Assembly: GCA_963794605.1 (NCBI GenBank)
Contig: CAWCEN010000006.1
Span: 62,001-126,000 of the forward strand
Direction of reading: 5' to 3'
DNA from: VAXT01 sp963794605
Lineage (GTDB): Bacteria; Actinomycetota; Thermoleophilia; Gaiellales; Gaiellaceae
DNA length: 64,000 nt
Each line of letters starts with the position of its first letter. Within the stretch, counting starts at the first letter, position 1. Below, one piece after another: positions 16,915-24,642 of this stretch. The notes under the pieces are model-generated. The model made no database searches and was not told the DNA's origin. It worked only from the letters and a program-made list of their open reading frames with translations. Made by a program: the position numbers and the translations under genes.

Positions 16915-16922
16915 GGCGCTTC

Positions 16923-16937
16923 TTTATACCAGATAAC
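16923..16937 (-). promoter_or_regulatory. AT-rich leaderless promoter with short dyad
   Basis: On the minus strand TATAAA (16923-16928) ends 8 nt before the ATG at 16914. It overlaps an ATAC...GTAT dyad. The gap is strikingly AT-rich against the GC-rich background. Confidence 0.4.
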
Positions 16938-16955
16938 AGTATTTAGAAACTTCAC

Positions 16956-17648
16956 CTACTGCTTGGTCAGCTCGAGCACGACCCTGCAGGACGCGTGATC
17001 GTCGAAGCAGTCGCGGGTCTCGCAGCGCACGTCGGCGACCTCGACGCCGTCGAGGGCGCAGCTGGCGAGGCCGGCCCACATCCCGCGGTCGATCTCGACG
17101 GCCTCCGGGCGTGCACGCACGAGTGGGCGCAGCGGGCACGTGGGCGTCGCGATCACGGCGCCCTTGTCATCTGCGTGCTCGAGCGACGCCTGGTACCCGA
17201 GGCGCCGGACCGCGGCGCACACCCGCTCAAACCCTGTCTCCAGGCTTTTCGCTGGGCGGAGCCGCGCAGAGCGTGCGAGCTCGCGGCCGAACTCGACGCC
17301 GACCTCGCGGAGCGGCTCCTCGCCGCCGCGGGCGACCAGCGCGTCGAGGAGCAACCCGGCGAGCGACTCGTTCCTGTCCGCTGGAAACTCGATCGACTCG
17401 AGCTGTGGTACGACCGAGTACGTCTTCGCGGGCCGGCCCGCGCCGGGACCGGAGCGGCCGGTGCGCCGCTCGTAGCCGACGGCGAGCAGACCGGCTTCGG
17501 CGAGCCGCTCGAGCCGGGAGCGCGCCACGTTTCGGTGCAACCCTTTCTCCTGTGCGAGCTCGTCGGCGGTCACTGGGCGCGCGTGGCTCCTCGCGAAGAG
17601 CAGCGCCTCGCGGAGCTCGGGGTCGCCGACTGCGGCCAGATGGTCCAT
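16956..17648 (-). CDS. Helix-turn-helix transcriptional regulator with C-terminal cysteine cluster (SufR-like)
   Basis: A 230-residue regulator. The N-terminal winged HTH (about 10-75, VTADELAQEKGLHRNVARSRLERL) ends in a Gly/Arg wing (RTGRSGPGAGRP). The C-terminal domain carries five cysteines, Cys171, Cys197, Cys209, Cys214 and Cys221, the last three in CETRDCFDDHASC, suggesting a metal or Fe-S sensor as in the SufR-like branch of the ArsR superfamily. That sensing role is inferred. The start is the ATG at 17648 with GGAG upstream; a TTG four codons earlier is possible. A perfect 7-bp dyad overlaps the translation start region, consistent with autoregulation. Confidence 0.72.
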   Translation of the reverse strand: MDHLAAVGDPELREALLFARSHARPVTADELAQEKGLHRNVARSRLERLAEAGLLAVGYERRTGRSGPGAGRPAKTYSVVPQLESIEFPADRNESLAGLLLDALVARGGEEPLREVGVEFGRELARSARLRPAKSLETGFERVCAAVRRLGYQASLEHADDKGAVIATPTCPLRPLVRARPEAVEIDRGMWAGLASCALDGVEVADVRCETRDCFDDHASCRVVLELTKQ

Positions 17649-17651
17649 CTC

Positions 17652-17674
17652 TAACTCCAACGTAGCAGGAGTTA
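17652..17674. promoter_or_regulatory. Inverted repeat TAACTCC-N9-GGAGTTA, candidate operator
   Basis: Perfect 7-bp arms (17652-17658, 17668-17674) lie 4 to 26 bp upstream of the regulator ATG and cover its Shine-Dalgarno. They also reach the stop codon of the histidine-kinase gene. Spacing suits a dimeric winged-HTH protein, so autoregulation is inferred. Confidence 0.45.
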
Positions 17675-19345
17675 CAGACTGGCTTGGGTGCGCGGAAGGA
17701 TCAGATCGAACCGGGTGCCGCGGCTCGACGACGGGTCGTAGAAGAGATCGCCTCCGTGCGCCCGCGCGTACGCCTTTGCGATCGACAGCCCGAGGCCGCT
17801 GCCCTGGCCGACCGAGCCGCGCTCGAACCGCTCGAAGAGCCGCGGGACGACCTCCGGCGGGATGCCTTCGCCTTCGTCCTGGACGGTGACCCGGAAGTAC
17901 CGGTCATGCGTCTGGACGGTGACCGCCACCGGCGGTTCGCCGTAATTGACCGCATTCGTGATGAGGTTGCTGAAGATGCGCTCCAGCGCGACCGGGTCCG
18001 CCTCGATCGCGAGCTCCTCGGGAACGTCGATCCGAACGTCCGCCTCTGGCGCGGCCACGGCCGCGATGCCGGCGATCAGCTCGCGTAGGAGGAGCGCCTG
18101 CGGCTGGATCCGGATTGCCTTGGCGTCGAGCCGGGACAGGTCGAGCAGCTGCTCGATCAGGCTCCGGAAGCGGATGGCCTGCTCCCACAGCGCGTCCTCG
18201 AGCTCCTCGCGGACCTCGGGCGTGAGCCCACCGCGCTGGTGCTTGAGCGTCGATGCGATCCCGTAGACCGACGTCGCCGGCGTGCGCAACTCGTGCGACG
18301 CGATCGCGACGAAGTTGAGCTTCACCTGGTCGAGCCGGACGAGCTCGTCATGGATCCGTGCCCTCTCGATCGCGATCGCGGCTCGTGAGGCGACGAGCCG
18401 GAGCAGCTCCTCGTCGTCCGAGTTGAAGAAGCGTGGCTCGAGCGTCCCGACGTGGAGCACACCAATGACACTGTTCGACGCGATCAGCGGCACTTCGAGG
18501 AGGCTCTTGATGCCCTTCTCGCGGAGGATCGGGTTCAAGACGTGCGCGTGGTCGACGTCGCCGAGCACGATCGGCCGCGCCTCGGCGGCGATCCGATCCG
18601 CGAAGCCGCCGCCGACCGGGATGCGCACGCCTTGCTCGACCTCGTTCTCGAGCCCAACCGCAGCTCGGGCAACCAGCTCGTTCGTCTCCTCGTCGAGCAT
18701 GAACACTGCGGCTGTGTCCACCTGCAGCACCTCTCGGAGCCGCACGAGCAGCTCGCCGACGAGCTCGTCGAAGCCCAGGCTCGCGAGCGTCGTCTCGAGC
18801 ACGGAATGGACCTGTTCGAGCCGCGTGCGGCGCCGTCGCTCGGCTTCGAAGAGGCGGGCGTGCTCGATCGCGAGCGCCACGCGGTCGGCCACGACTTCGA
18901 GGAAGCCGACCTCGTCCTTTGTGAATTGCCGCGGTGTGAGCGTGCCGACGTGGAGCACGCCGAGCACATCGTTCGCGAAGATGAGTGGGACTCCGACGAG
19001 GCTCTTGACGCCCTTCTCGCGCAGGAGCGGGTTCAGGACGTCCGCGTGGTCGACGTCGTCGAGCACGATCGGGCGCCGCTCCGCCGCGATCTTGCCCGCG
19101 AAGCCGCCGCCGACCGGGATCCGCACGCCCCGTTCGACCTCTTCTTCGAGCCCGACCGCGGCGCGCGCGACAAGCTCGTTTCGGAGGTCGTCCCGGAGCA
19201 GGACGGCGGCCGTGTCGGCGCCGAGAACGTCCCGGATCCGCGTGAGCAGCTCGGCCAGGAGGTCGGTCAGGTCCAGATGCGATAGGGCGGCATCCGTGAC
19301 GAGCTGGATCCGCCGGAGCCGCTCGGCGTCACCAGAGTTGCCCAC
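17672..19345 (-). CDS. Sensor histidine kinase with tandem GAF domains
   Basis: A 557-residue soluble kinase. GAF1 is about 15-165, GAF2 about 182-330, the dimerisation/phosphoacceptor helix carries His351 (AIASHELRTP), and the HATPase domain is about 440-557 with G1 (DEGEGIPPEVVPRLFERF) and G2 (GSGLGLSIAKA). The GAF domains are recent duplicates: in a 78-residue block, 63 positions are identical. There are no membrane segments, so it senses a cytosolic or diffusible signal. No response regulator gene is adjacent. A GTG start at 19345 is supported by TATCCT 6 nt upstream. Confidence 0.9.
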   Translation of the reverse strand: MGNSGDAERLRRIQLVTDAALSHLDLTDLLAELLTRIRDVLGADTAAVLLRDDLRNELVARAAVGLEEEVERGVRIPVGGGFAGKIAAERRPIVLDDVDHADVLNPLLREKGVKSLVGVPLIFANDVLGVLHVGTLTPRQFTKDEVGFLEVVADRVALAIEHARLFEAERRRRTRLEQVHSVLETTLASLGFDELVGELLVRLREVLQVDTAAVFMLDEETNELVARAAVGLENEVEQGVRIPVGGGFADRIAAEARPIVLGDVDHAHVLNPILREKGIKSLLEVPLIASNSVIGVLHVGTLEPRFFNSDDEELLRLVASRAAIAIERARIHDELVRLDQVKLNFVAIASHELRTPATSVYGIASTLKHQRGGLTPEVREELEDALWEQAIRFRSLIEQLLDLSRLDAKAIRIQPQALLLRELIAGIAAVAAPEADVRIDVPEELAIEADPVALERIFSNLITNAVNYGEPPVAVTVQTHDRYFRVTVQDEGEGIPPEVVPRLFERFERGSVGQGSGLGLSIAKAYARAHGGDLFYDPSSSRGTRFDLILPRTQASL

Positions 19346-19351
19346 GGTGGC

Positions 19352-19357
19352 AGGATA
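19352..19357 (-). promoter_or_regulatory. Leaderless -10 element (TATCCT) of the histidine kinase
   Basis: TATCCT on the minus strand ends 6 nt before the GTG at 19343-19345. No Shine-Dalgarno is present. Confidence 0.4.
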
Positions 19358-19410
19358 CGCGGCTCTCTGGCTGGAGCGCCGCGCGCCGCTGCGGCCTCGA
19401 GGCTCGTTGT

Positions 19411-19416
19411 TACGCT
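19411..19416 (+). promoter_or_regulatory. Leaderless -10 element (TACGCT) of the thiolase gene
   Basis: TACGCT ends 7 nt before the ATG at 19424, with no Shine-Dalgarno between. It is divergent from the histidine-kinase promoter 54 bp away. Confidence 0.4.
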
Positions 19417-19423
19417 CAGCAGC

Positions 19424-20575
19424 ATGGGCCGGTCAGTCATCGTCGCCACAGCGAGAACGCCTTTCGGGAAGCTGGGCGGCGGCCTGGCCGGATACAAGGC
19501 GCCGGAGCTCGGCGCGATCGCGATCAAGGCCGCCCTCGACCGCGCCGGCCTCGACCCGGGCGAAGTCGAGTACGTGATCATGGGCGAGGTGCTCCAGGCC
19601 GGTGTTGGCCAGGCTCCCGCGCGGCAGGCCGCGATCGGCGCAGGCATCCCGAAGGAGATCGGGTCGGACACGATCAACAAGGTCTGCGCGTCCTCGATCA
19701 GGGCCGTCGAAATTGCGGATTCGATGATCCGCGCCGGGGACCACGAGCTGATCGTCACCGGCGGCATGGAGTCGATGTCGAACGCGCCGTACCTGCTCCA
19801 GAAGGCGCGCTTCGGCTACCGGCTCGGCGACGGGACGCTGATCGACTCGATGACCTACGACGGGCTGGTCTCGACGTTCGACGGACGGCACATGGTCGAG
19901 CAGGCGTCGTTCGTGAGCCGCGAGCTCGGGATCGCGCGCGAGGACCAGGATCGGTGGGCGCTCCGCTCACACGAGCGGGCGGTGCAGGCGATCGACGAGG
20001 GGCGGTTCGTCGACGAGATCGTTCCTGTCGGCGACGTCTCGGTCGATGAAGGGCCCCGGCGGGACACGTCGCTGGAAAAGCTCGCTTCGCTCAAGCCGGT
20101 CTTCGATCCGGAGGGCACGACGACCGCTGGCAACGCGCCTGGAGTGAACGACGGCGCCGGCGCGGTCATCGTCACGAGCGAGGAGTTCGCGAAGCGTCGC
20201 GGGCTCGACGTGCTCGCGACGATCGTTTCGCAGGGCTACGTCGCGGACGACTTCGCTTACCTTGCGCGGACACCGGCCAAGGCAGGCGCGATTGCGCTCG
20301 GCAAGGCGGGCAAGACGATCGACGACGTCGAGCGTGTCGAGTTGAACGAGGCGTTCTCGTCGGTCGTGCTCAACTCGGCGAAGATGCTCGGCGCCGACGA
20401 GGAGAAGGTGAACGTGAACGGCGGCGCGGTCGCGCTCGGGCATCCGATCGGCGCCTCTGGCGCGCGGATCCTGGGCACGATGGTGCACGAGCTCCGCCGA
20501 AACGGCGGCGGCCTCGGCCTGGCGGCGATCTGCTCCGGCGGCGGCCAGGGCGACGCGATCCTGCTCGAGGTCTAA
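19424..20575 (+). CDS. Acetyl-CoA C-acetyltransferase (thiolase)
   Basis: A 383-residue type II thiolase with the acylated nucleophile Cys88 (NKVCASSIRAVEIA), His340 (GHPIGASGARI) and the proton-donating Cys370 (ICSGGGQGD). It reversibly condenses two acetyl-CoA, or thiolyses 3-ketoacyl-CoA, in the cytosol. It heads a plus-strand block with 3-hydroxyacyl-CoA dehydrogenase and acyl-CoA dehydrogenase, which fits C4 acyl-CoA metabolism. It is followed by a 171-bp gap containing a perfect palindrome. Confidence 0.93.
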   Translation: MGRSVIVATARTPFGKLGGGLAGYKAPELGAIAIKAALDRAGLDPGEVEYVIMGEVLQAGVGQAPARQAAIGAGIPKEIGSDTINKVCASSIRAVEIADSMIRAGDHELIVTGGMESMSNAPYLLQKARFGYRLGDGTLIDSMTYDGLVSTFDGRHMVEQASFVSRELGIAREDQDRWALRSHERAVQAIDEGRFVDEIVPVGDVSVDEGPRRDTSLEKLASLKPVFDPEGTTTAGNAPGVNDGAGAVIVTSEEFAKRRGLDVLATIVSQGYVADDFAYLARTPAKAGAIALGKAGKTIDDVERVELNEAFSSVVLNSAKMLGADEEKVNVNGGAVALGHPIGASGARILGTMVHELRRNGGGLGLAAICSGGGQGDAILLEV

Positions 20576-20586
20576 ACGAGACAAGT

Positions 20587-20605
20587 CCCAGTGCCTGGCA
20601 CTGGG
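20587..20605. repeat. Perfect palindrome CCCAGTGCC-T-GGCACTGGG
   Basis: Nine-bp arms with a single central base, 11 bp after the thiolase stop. Its 'GTGCCTGGCAC' core resembles REP-type palindromes known from many bacteria. There is no T tract. Confidence 0.55.
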
Positions 20606-20746
20606 CCATGCCCATTCAGGTCGTGGCTGACGACCTAGTCATGCTCGAGGCCGCGGTGGGCATGGCTCAACTAGGCGTCCCTCGGTCGAGTGAACTTGCC
20701 CCGCGGAGCTATCTCGCAGGGCCAACGATCGGTCTAACTGAGTGAG

Positions 20747-21058
20747 ATGTTCTGCGGCTTCTGGCGTACGCCGCCGCGCCGGCCGGCTTTCGCCGGACGG
20801 CTGGTGGTCCTGCTGTGCATGCTCGCCTGCGTGTTCGCGGGGTCGGCGAGCCCTGCTCGGGCCTACGTCTGCGCGCCGAGCGCGTCCCACGCGGCCCGCG
20901 TTGCGGCTCAGAAAGCCTGCGACCGGCCCCGGGCTCCGGTCTGGCGCAAGCACGGTGACGCGGACGCGATGTCCTTCGTCTTCTTCATCGGGGCCGTCTG
21001 CGCGGTGCTGCTGATCCCGGTCGCGTTCGGCCGGCGTGAAGAGCTGCCGCCCGAGTAG
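20747..21058 (+). CDS. Small secreted or membrane hypothetical protein
   Basis: A 103-residue protein with an Arg-rich N-terminus and hydrophobic core (RLVVLLCMLACVFAG) followed by ASPARA, a good signal-peptidase site near residue 39. A second hydrophobic segment near the C-terminus (FVFFIGAVCAVLLIPVAF) would anchor it. Two Cys (VCAPSAS, KACDRP) fall in the exported loop. No family is recognised. It ends 9 nt before the 3-hydroxyacyl-CoA dehydrogenase gene. Confidence 0.6.
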   Translation: MFCGFWRTPPRRPAFAGRLVVLLCMLACVFAGSASPARAYVCAPSASHAARVAAQKACDRPRAPVWRKHGDADAMSFVFFIGAVCAVLLIPVAFGRREELPPE

Positions 21059-21061
21059 CCT
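21056..21061 (+). promoter_or_regulatory. Leaderless -10 element (TAGCCT) of the dehydrogenase gene
   Basis: TAGCCT, overlapping the stop of the preceding small gene, ends 6 nt before the GTG at 21068. Confidence 0.35.
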
Positions 21062-21067
21062 CCGCGC

Positions 21068-21901
21068 GTGGATTTCGAGCACGTCCTCGTCGTCGGCGCG
21101 GGCCAGATGGGCGGCGGAATCGCGCAGGTCGTCGCTGGGTCGGGCCGGCGGGTCTCGCTCTACGATGCAGCGCCCGGTGCTGTCGAGCACGGGGTGGAGA
21201 CGATGCGACGCAGCCTCGGCAAGCTCGCGGAGAAAGGGGGACCGGACCCTGACGAGGTGCTCGCGCGCGTGGGGCCGGTCGACGACCTGGTCCCAGCCGA
21301 CTTGATGATCGAAGCCGTGATCGAGGACGCGGCCGTCAAAGAGGACGTCTTTCGCCGAGCCGACGAGACGCTCCCGCCCGAGGCCGTCCTCGCATCGAAC
21401 ACCTCGTCGATTCCGATCTCCACGCTCGCCGCCGCCACGAACCGGCCCGATCGCGTGATCGGCATGCACTTCTTCAACCCGGTTCCGATGATGTCGCTCG
21501 TCGAGGTCGTCCGGGGCGAGGAAACCTCCGACGAGACCGCTGCCGCGATCACCGAGCTGGCGCGCGAGCTTGGCAAGACGCCCGCGGTCGCGAACGACTT
21601 CCCCGGCTTCGTCTCGAACCGGATCCTGATGCCCTTCATCAACGAGGCTGCGTGGGCGCTCCACGAAGGCGTCGCCGAGGCCGAGGCGATCGACACGATC
21701 GCGAAGCTCGGGTTCGCGCACCCGATGGGCCCACTCGCGCTCGCCGACCTGATCGGTCTCGACACCTGCGTCGCGATCATGGAGGTGCTGCGCGACGGAT
21801 TCGGTAACGACCGCTACGAGCCGTGCCCGCTCCTCCGCGAGCACGTCGCCGCGGGCCGCCTCGGCCGGAAGTCGGGCCAGGGTTTCTACAGTTACACCTG
21901 A
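21068..21901 (+). CDS. 3-hydroxybutyryl-CoA dehydrogenase (3-hydroxyacyl-CoA dehydrogenase family)
   Basis: A 277-residue protein. The N-terminal Rossmann fold (VLVVGAGQMGGGIAQVVA) binds NAD(P), and the catalytic His and Glu region appears as MHFFNPVPMMSLVEVVRG. The C-terminal dimer domain starts near 185 (FPGFVSNRIL). It oxidises (S)-3-hydroxybutyryl-CoA to acetoacetyl-CoA, the substrate of the thiolase upstream. A GTG start is used. The stop overlaps the next ATG (TGATG), coupling it to acyl-CoA dehydrogenase. Confidence 0.93.
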   Translation: MDFEHVLVVGAGQMGGGIAQVVAGSGRRVSLYDAAPGAVEHGVETMRRSLGKLAEKGGPDPDEVLARVGPVDDLVPADLMIEAVIEDAAVKEDVFRRADETLPPEAVLASNTSSIPISTLAAATNRPDRVIGMHFFNPVPMMSLVEVVRGEETSDETAAAITELARELGKTPAVANDFPGFVSNRILMPFINEAAWALHEGVAEAEAIDTIAKLGFAHPMGPLALADLIGLDTCVAIMEVLRDGFGNDRYEPCPLLREHVAAGRLGRKSGQGFYSYT

Positions 21902-23064
21902 TGGACTTCGAGCTCAGCCCCGAGCAGCGTCAGATTCAGTCGCTGGCGCGCGAGTTCGCCACGGCCGAGATCGAGCCGCATGCGGCCGAATGGGACCGCG
22001 AGCATCGCTTCCCGAAAGAGGTCTTCGGGAAGCTCGCCGAGCTCGGGCTGATGGGCGTCTGCGTTCCGGACGAATACGGCGGCGCCGGTGCGGACTTCCT
22101 CTCTTACATCCTCGTCCTCGAGGAGCTCTCGCGTGGGGACGCAGGCGTCGGCGTCACGGTCGGCGTCCACACGAGCGCCGTCACGCTGCCGATCCTCACG
22201 TTCGGCACCGACGAGCAGCGCTCGCGATTCGTCCCGCCGCTCGCCCGCGGCGAGCTGATCGGCGCCTTCGCGCTCACCGAGACGGAGGCCGGCTCCGACG
22301 CAGGCTCGCTCCGTACGGCGGCTGAGGCGAACGGCGACGGCTGGCGCATCACGGGCACGAAGCAGTTCATATCCACCGCGGAGCACGCCGGCACGTTCCT
22401 GCTCTTCGCGCGCACGGACCCGAACACTCCGGGGGCGCGCGGGGTCAGCGCCTTCATCCTCGACCCCGAGCACATCCGGGTCACCGGCCACGAGGAGAAG
22501 CTCGGGCTCAACTCGTCGGTCACGAACTCGATCGCACTCGACGGGGCCGAGGTCGGACCGGATCGGCTGCTCCACGAGGAGGGCAAGGGCTTCACGGTCG
22601 CGATGGCGACGCTCGACGGCGGGCGAATCGGGATCGGTGCCCAGGCGCTCGGAATCGCCCAGGCCGCGTACGACTTCGCGCGCAATTACGCTCTCGAGCG
22701 GAAGCAGTTCGGCAAGCGGATCGCCGAGTTCCAGGCCATCCAATGGAAGCTCGCGGACATGGCAACCGAGATCGACGCGGCGCGCCTGCTCGTCTACCGG
22801 GCCGCGTGGCGCAAGCAGCAGGGGCTGTCGCATACCGAGGAGGGCGCGAAGGCGAAGCTGTTCGCCTCGGAGACCGCGCGCCGCACGACCGGCGAGGCGA
22901 TCCAGATCCTCGGCGGCTACGGGTACACGAAGGAGTTCCCGGTCGAGCGCTACTACCGCGACGCGAAGATCACGGAGATCTACGAGGGCACGAGCGAGAT
23001 CCAGCGCCTCGTCATCGCGCGCTCGATCCTCGGTCTCCAGCAGCGAGCGCTCGCCTCGGGTTAG
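21901..23064 (+). CDS. Acyl-CoA dehydrogenase (short-chain type)
   Basis: A 387-residue flavoprotein with the three-domain acyl-CoA dehydrogenase fold. FAD/substrate signature FALTEAEAGSD-like (FALTETEAGSDAG) occurs near residue 130, and the C-terminal signature contains the catalytic Glu in YEGTSEIQRLVIAR. It forms a trans-2,3 double bond in butyryl-CoA-like substrates and passes electrons to ETF, encoded at 32864-34599. The start MDFELSPEQRQ at 21901 overlaps the upstream stop by one base; a longer frame reading is out of family. Confidence 0.93.
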   Translation: MDFELSPEQRQIQSLAREFATAEIEPHAAEWDREHRFPKEVFGKLAELGLMGVCVPDEYGGAGADFLSYILVLEELSRGDAGVGVTVGVHTSAVTLPILTFGTDEQRSRFVPPLARGELIGAFALTETEAGSDAGSLRTAAEANGDGWRITGTKQFISTAEHAGTFLLFARTDPNTPGARGVSAFILDPEHIRVTGHEEKLGLNSSVTNSIALDGAEVGPDRLLHEEGKGFTVAMATLDGGRIGIGAQALGIAQAAYDFARNYALERKQFGKRIAEFQAIQWKLADMATEIDAARLLVYRAAWRKQQGLSHTEEGAKAKLFASETARRTTGEAIQILGGYGYTKEFPVERYYRDAKITEIYEGTSEIQRLVIARSILGLQQRALASG

Positions 23065-23588
23065 TGGACACCGCGATCACACTCTTCCTCGCCGAGCAGG
23101 CCCCGGAGCTGGCGCAGGCGCACGACGAGCTCTATCCGGAGCGGATCCCCGAGAACATCCCGCTTTCGCTCACGCTCCTTTACCCGTTCGCCCCGAGAGA
23201 CGAGCTCGACGACTACCTGCAGATTGCGCGTGACTTCTTCGAGTCGAGACCGCCGTTCAGCTTCGACATCGTCCGAGTGGCGCAGTGGGACGGAGGTGGC
23301 GCCGTCTATGGCGTCCCAGAGCCCGACGTGCAGCTGCGCACGACCATGCGGGCGCTCTGGGAGCTCTTTCCCGAGTTCCCGCCCTATGGCGGAGCGGCTC
23401 AAGATCCCCCGCCGCATGCGTCACTCACACTCGACGGCGGCGCCGATCCTCACACATTGCTGTCGCGCGTCGAGGAGCGGCTGTCAGGGCTGCTGCCGGC
23501 TCATTTCGAGGTCGACGAAGCGGTTCTTATGGGCGAGCACGAGCCGGACGTCTGGCGCGTACTTCACACGTTTCCTTTCCAGCGGTAG
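23064..23588 (+). CDS. 2'-5' RNA ligase-like (2H phosphoesterase superfamily) protein with one catalytic His replaced
   Basis: A 174-residue protein with the bilobal 2H layout. The first motif, normally H-x-[ST], reads SLT (Ser35 in IPLSLTLLYPF, where a His is expected before the LLYPF hallmark). The second motif is intact, His118 in PPHASLTL. Loss of the first His predicts weak or no phosphodiesterase activity, or a purely nucleotide- or RNA-binding role. The GTG start overlaps the acyl-CoA dehydrogenase stop by one base, so it is translated from that operon, although no metabolic link is known. It overlaps the convergent GNAT gene by 25 nt. Confidence 0.7.
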   Translation: MDTAITLFLAEQAPELAQAHDELYPERIPENIPLSLTLLYPFAPRDELDDYLQIARDFFESRPPFSFDIVRVAQWDGGGAVYGVPEPDVQLRTTMRALWELFPEFPPYGGAAQDPPPHASLTLDGGADPHTLLSRVEERLSGLLPAHFEVDEAVLMGEHEPDVWRVLHTFPFQR

Positions 23589-24016
23589 AGCGCGTCGGGC
23601 TCACGCTCCATGTTGTCCGCTCCGTCCGTGAGCTTCACGAGCTCAAAACCCTGGCGTTCATAGAGCCGCCGAGCCGGGTTCTTCTGGAAGACCCAGAGGT
23701 ACAGCTCGTCCGGGCTCAGCTCCTTCGCCTTGCCGAGGAGCGCCGAGCCCACACCGCGGTTTTGCTCATCGGGGTCGACGTACAGCTTCTCGAGGACCGA
23801 TGCGCCGAGGTTCGTCGAATGCTCGATCCCGAGGAAGCCGAGTAGGCGGCCGTCCTCCTCCGCGACCCAGACCTCCTCATGCTCGCGGATCCGGGCCGCG
23901 ATCGGGACGGCAGCATCGTCGGGCACTCGCGGCAGGTAGTCCATCTCGTTCCGCGCCCGGATGAACAGCTGCGTCACCCGCTCCATCTCGTCGTCCCTCG
24001 CTCGTCGGATCTCCAC
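23564..24016 (-). CDS. GNAT family N-acetyltransferase
   Basis: A 150-residue acetyltransferase: N-terminal VEIRRARDDEMERVTQLF, central VLEKLYVDPDEQNRGVGSALL containing the R/Q-x-x-G-x-G/A acetyl-CoA loop, and C-terminal NPARRLYERQGFEL. The frame stays open far upstream, antisense to the adenosyltransferase gene, but homology starts at the GTG at 24016, and TAGATT lies 7 nt before it. Substrate unknown. Confidence 0.82.
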   Translation of the reverse strand: MEIRRARDDEMERVTQLFIRARNEMDYLPRVPDDAAVPIAARIREHEEVWVAEEDGRLLGFLGIEHSTNLGASVLEKLYVDPDEQNRGVGSALLGKAKELSPDELYLWVFQKNPARRLYERQGFELVKLTDGADNMEREPDALYRWKGNV

Positions 24017-24022
24017 GCCGCT

Positions 24023-24029
24023 TAATCTA
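24023..24029. promoter_or_regulatory. Overlapping bidirectional leaderless -10 elements
   Basis: The heptamer TAATCTA contains TAATCT on the plus strand (24023-24028) and TAGATT on the minus strand (24024-24029). The minus element is 7 nt from the GTG at 24016. The plus element is 6 nt from an in-frame GTG at 24035, but directly abuts the ATG at 24029. Confidence 0.45.
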
Positions 24030-24610
24030 TGTCTGTGCCGCGGGAACGGGATGAGCCCGTCCGCCTGACCCGGATCTACACGGGCGGGGGGGACCGCGGC
24101 GAGACGAGCCTCGGTGACGGGACCCGAGTCCCAAAGCTCGACTGCCGGATCGCCGCGTTCGGCGCGGTCGACGAGCTGAACTCGCACATCGGCCTCGCCC
24201 TCGCCGCTGAGCTGTCCGACGACCTCAGAGAGGTCCTGACCCGCGTGCAGAACGAGCTCTTCGATCTCGGTGCCGACCTCTCGGTGCCGTTCGGAGTCAC
24301 CGACCGGCTGCGGATCAGCGACGCCCAGATCTCTTCCCTTGAGCATGACTGCGACCGCTTCAACGCCGAGCTCCCCGACCTGACGAGCTTCGTGCTGCCC
24401 GGCGGCTCCGAGGTCGCCGCGCGGCTGCACGTGGCGCGTGCTGTCTGCCGCCGCGCCGAGCGGGAGGCGCTCGAAGCGGCCGAGCAGATGGAGATCAACC
24501 AGCTGGCGCTCGTCTACTTGAACCGGCTCTCGGATCTGCTGTTCATCCTCGCCCGCACCGCGAACGCGGGCGGCCCGGAACCGCTCTGGAAACCGGGCTC
24601 TTCCACCTAG
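24029..24610 (+). CDS. Cob(I)alamin adenosyltransferase, PduO type
   Basis: A 193-residue ATP:corrinoid adenosyltransferase. The N-terminal ATP-binding signature is RIYTGGGDRGETSLGDG. The helical bundle carries the family's RAVCRRAERE and NRLSDLLFILAR segments. It makes adenosylcobalamin, the cofactor of the acyl-CoA mutase encoded 32 bp downstream, so the two genes form a functional unit. The start may be GTG 24035, two codons later, given the promoter position. The C-terminus ends soon after GGPEPLWKPGSS. Confidence 0.93.
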   Translation: MSVPRERDEPVRLTRIYTGGGDRGETSLGDGTRVPKLDCRIAAFGAVDELNSHIGLALAAELSDDLREVLTRVQNELFDLGADLSVPFGVTDRLRISDAQISSLEHDCDRFNAELPDLTSFVLPGGSEVAARLHVARAVCRRAEREALEAAEQMEINQLALVYLNRLSDLLFILARTANAGGPEPLWKPGSST

Positions 24611-24628
24611 GAATCTCCGCTCGACACC

Positions 24629-24634
24629 TAGAAT
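24629..24634 (+). promoter_or_regulatory. Leaderless -10 element (TAGAAT) of the mutase gene
   Basis: TAGAAT ends 8 nt before the ATG at 24643 and lies in the 32-bp gap after the adenosyltransferase gene. Confidence 0.45.
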
Positions 24635-24642
24635 TCGTCGGG

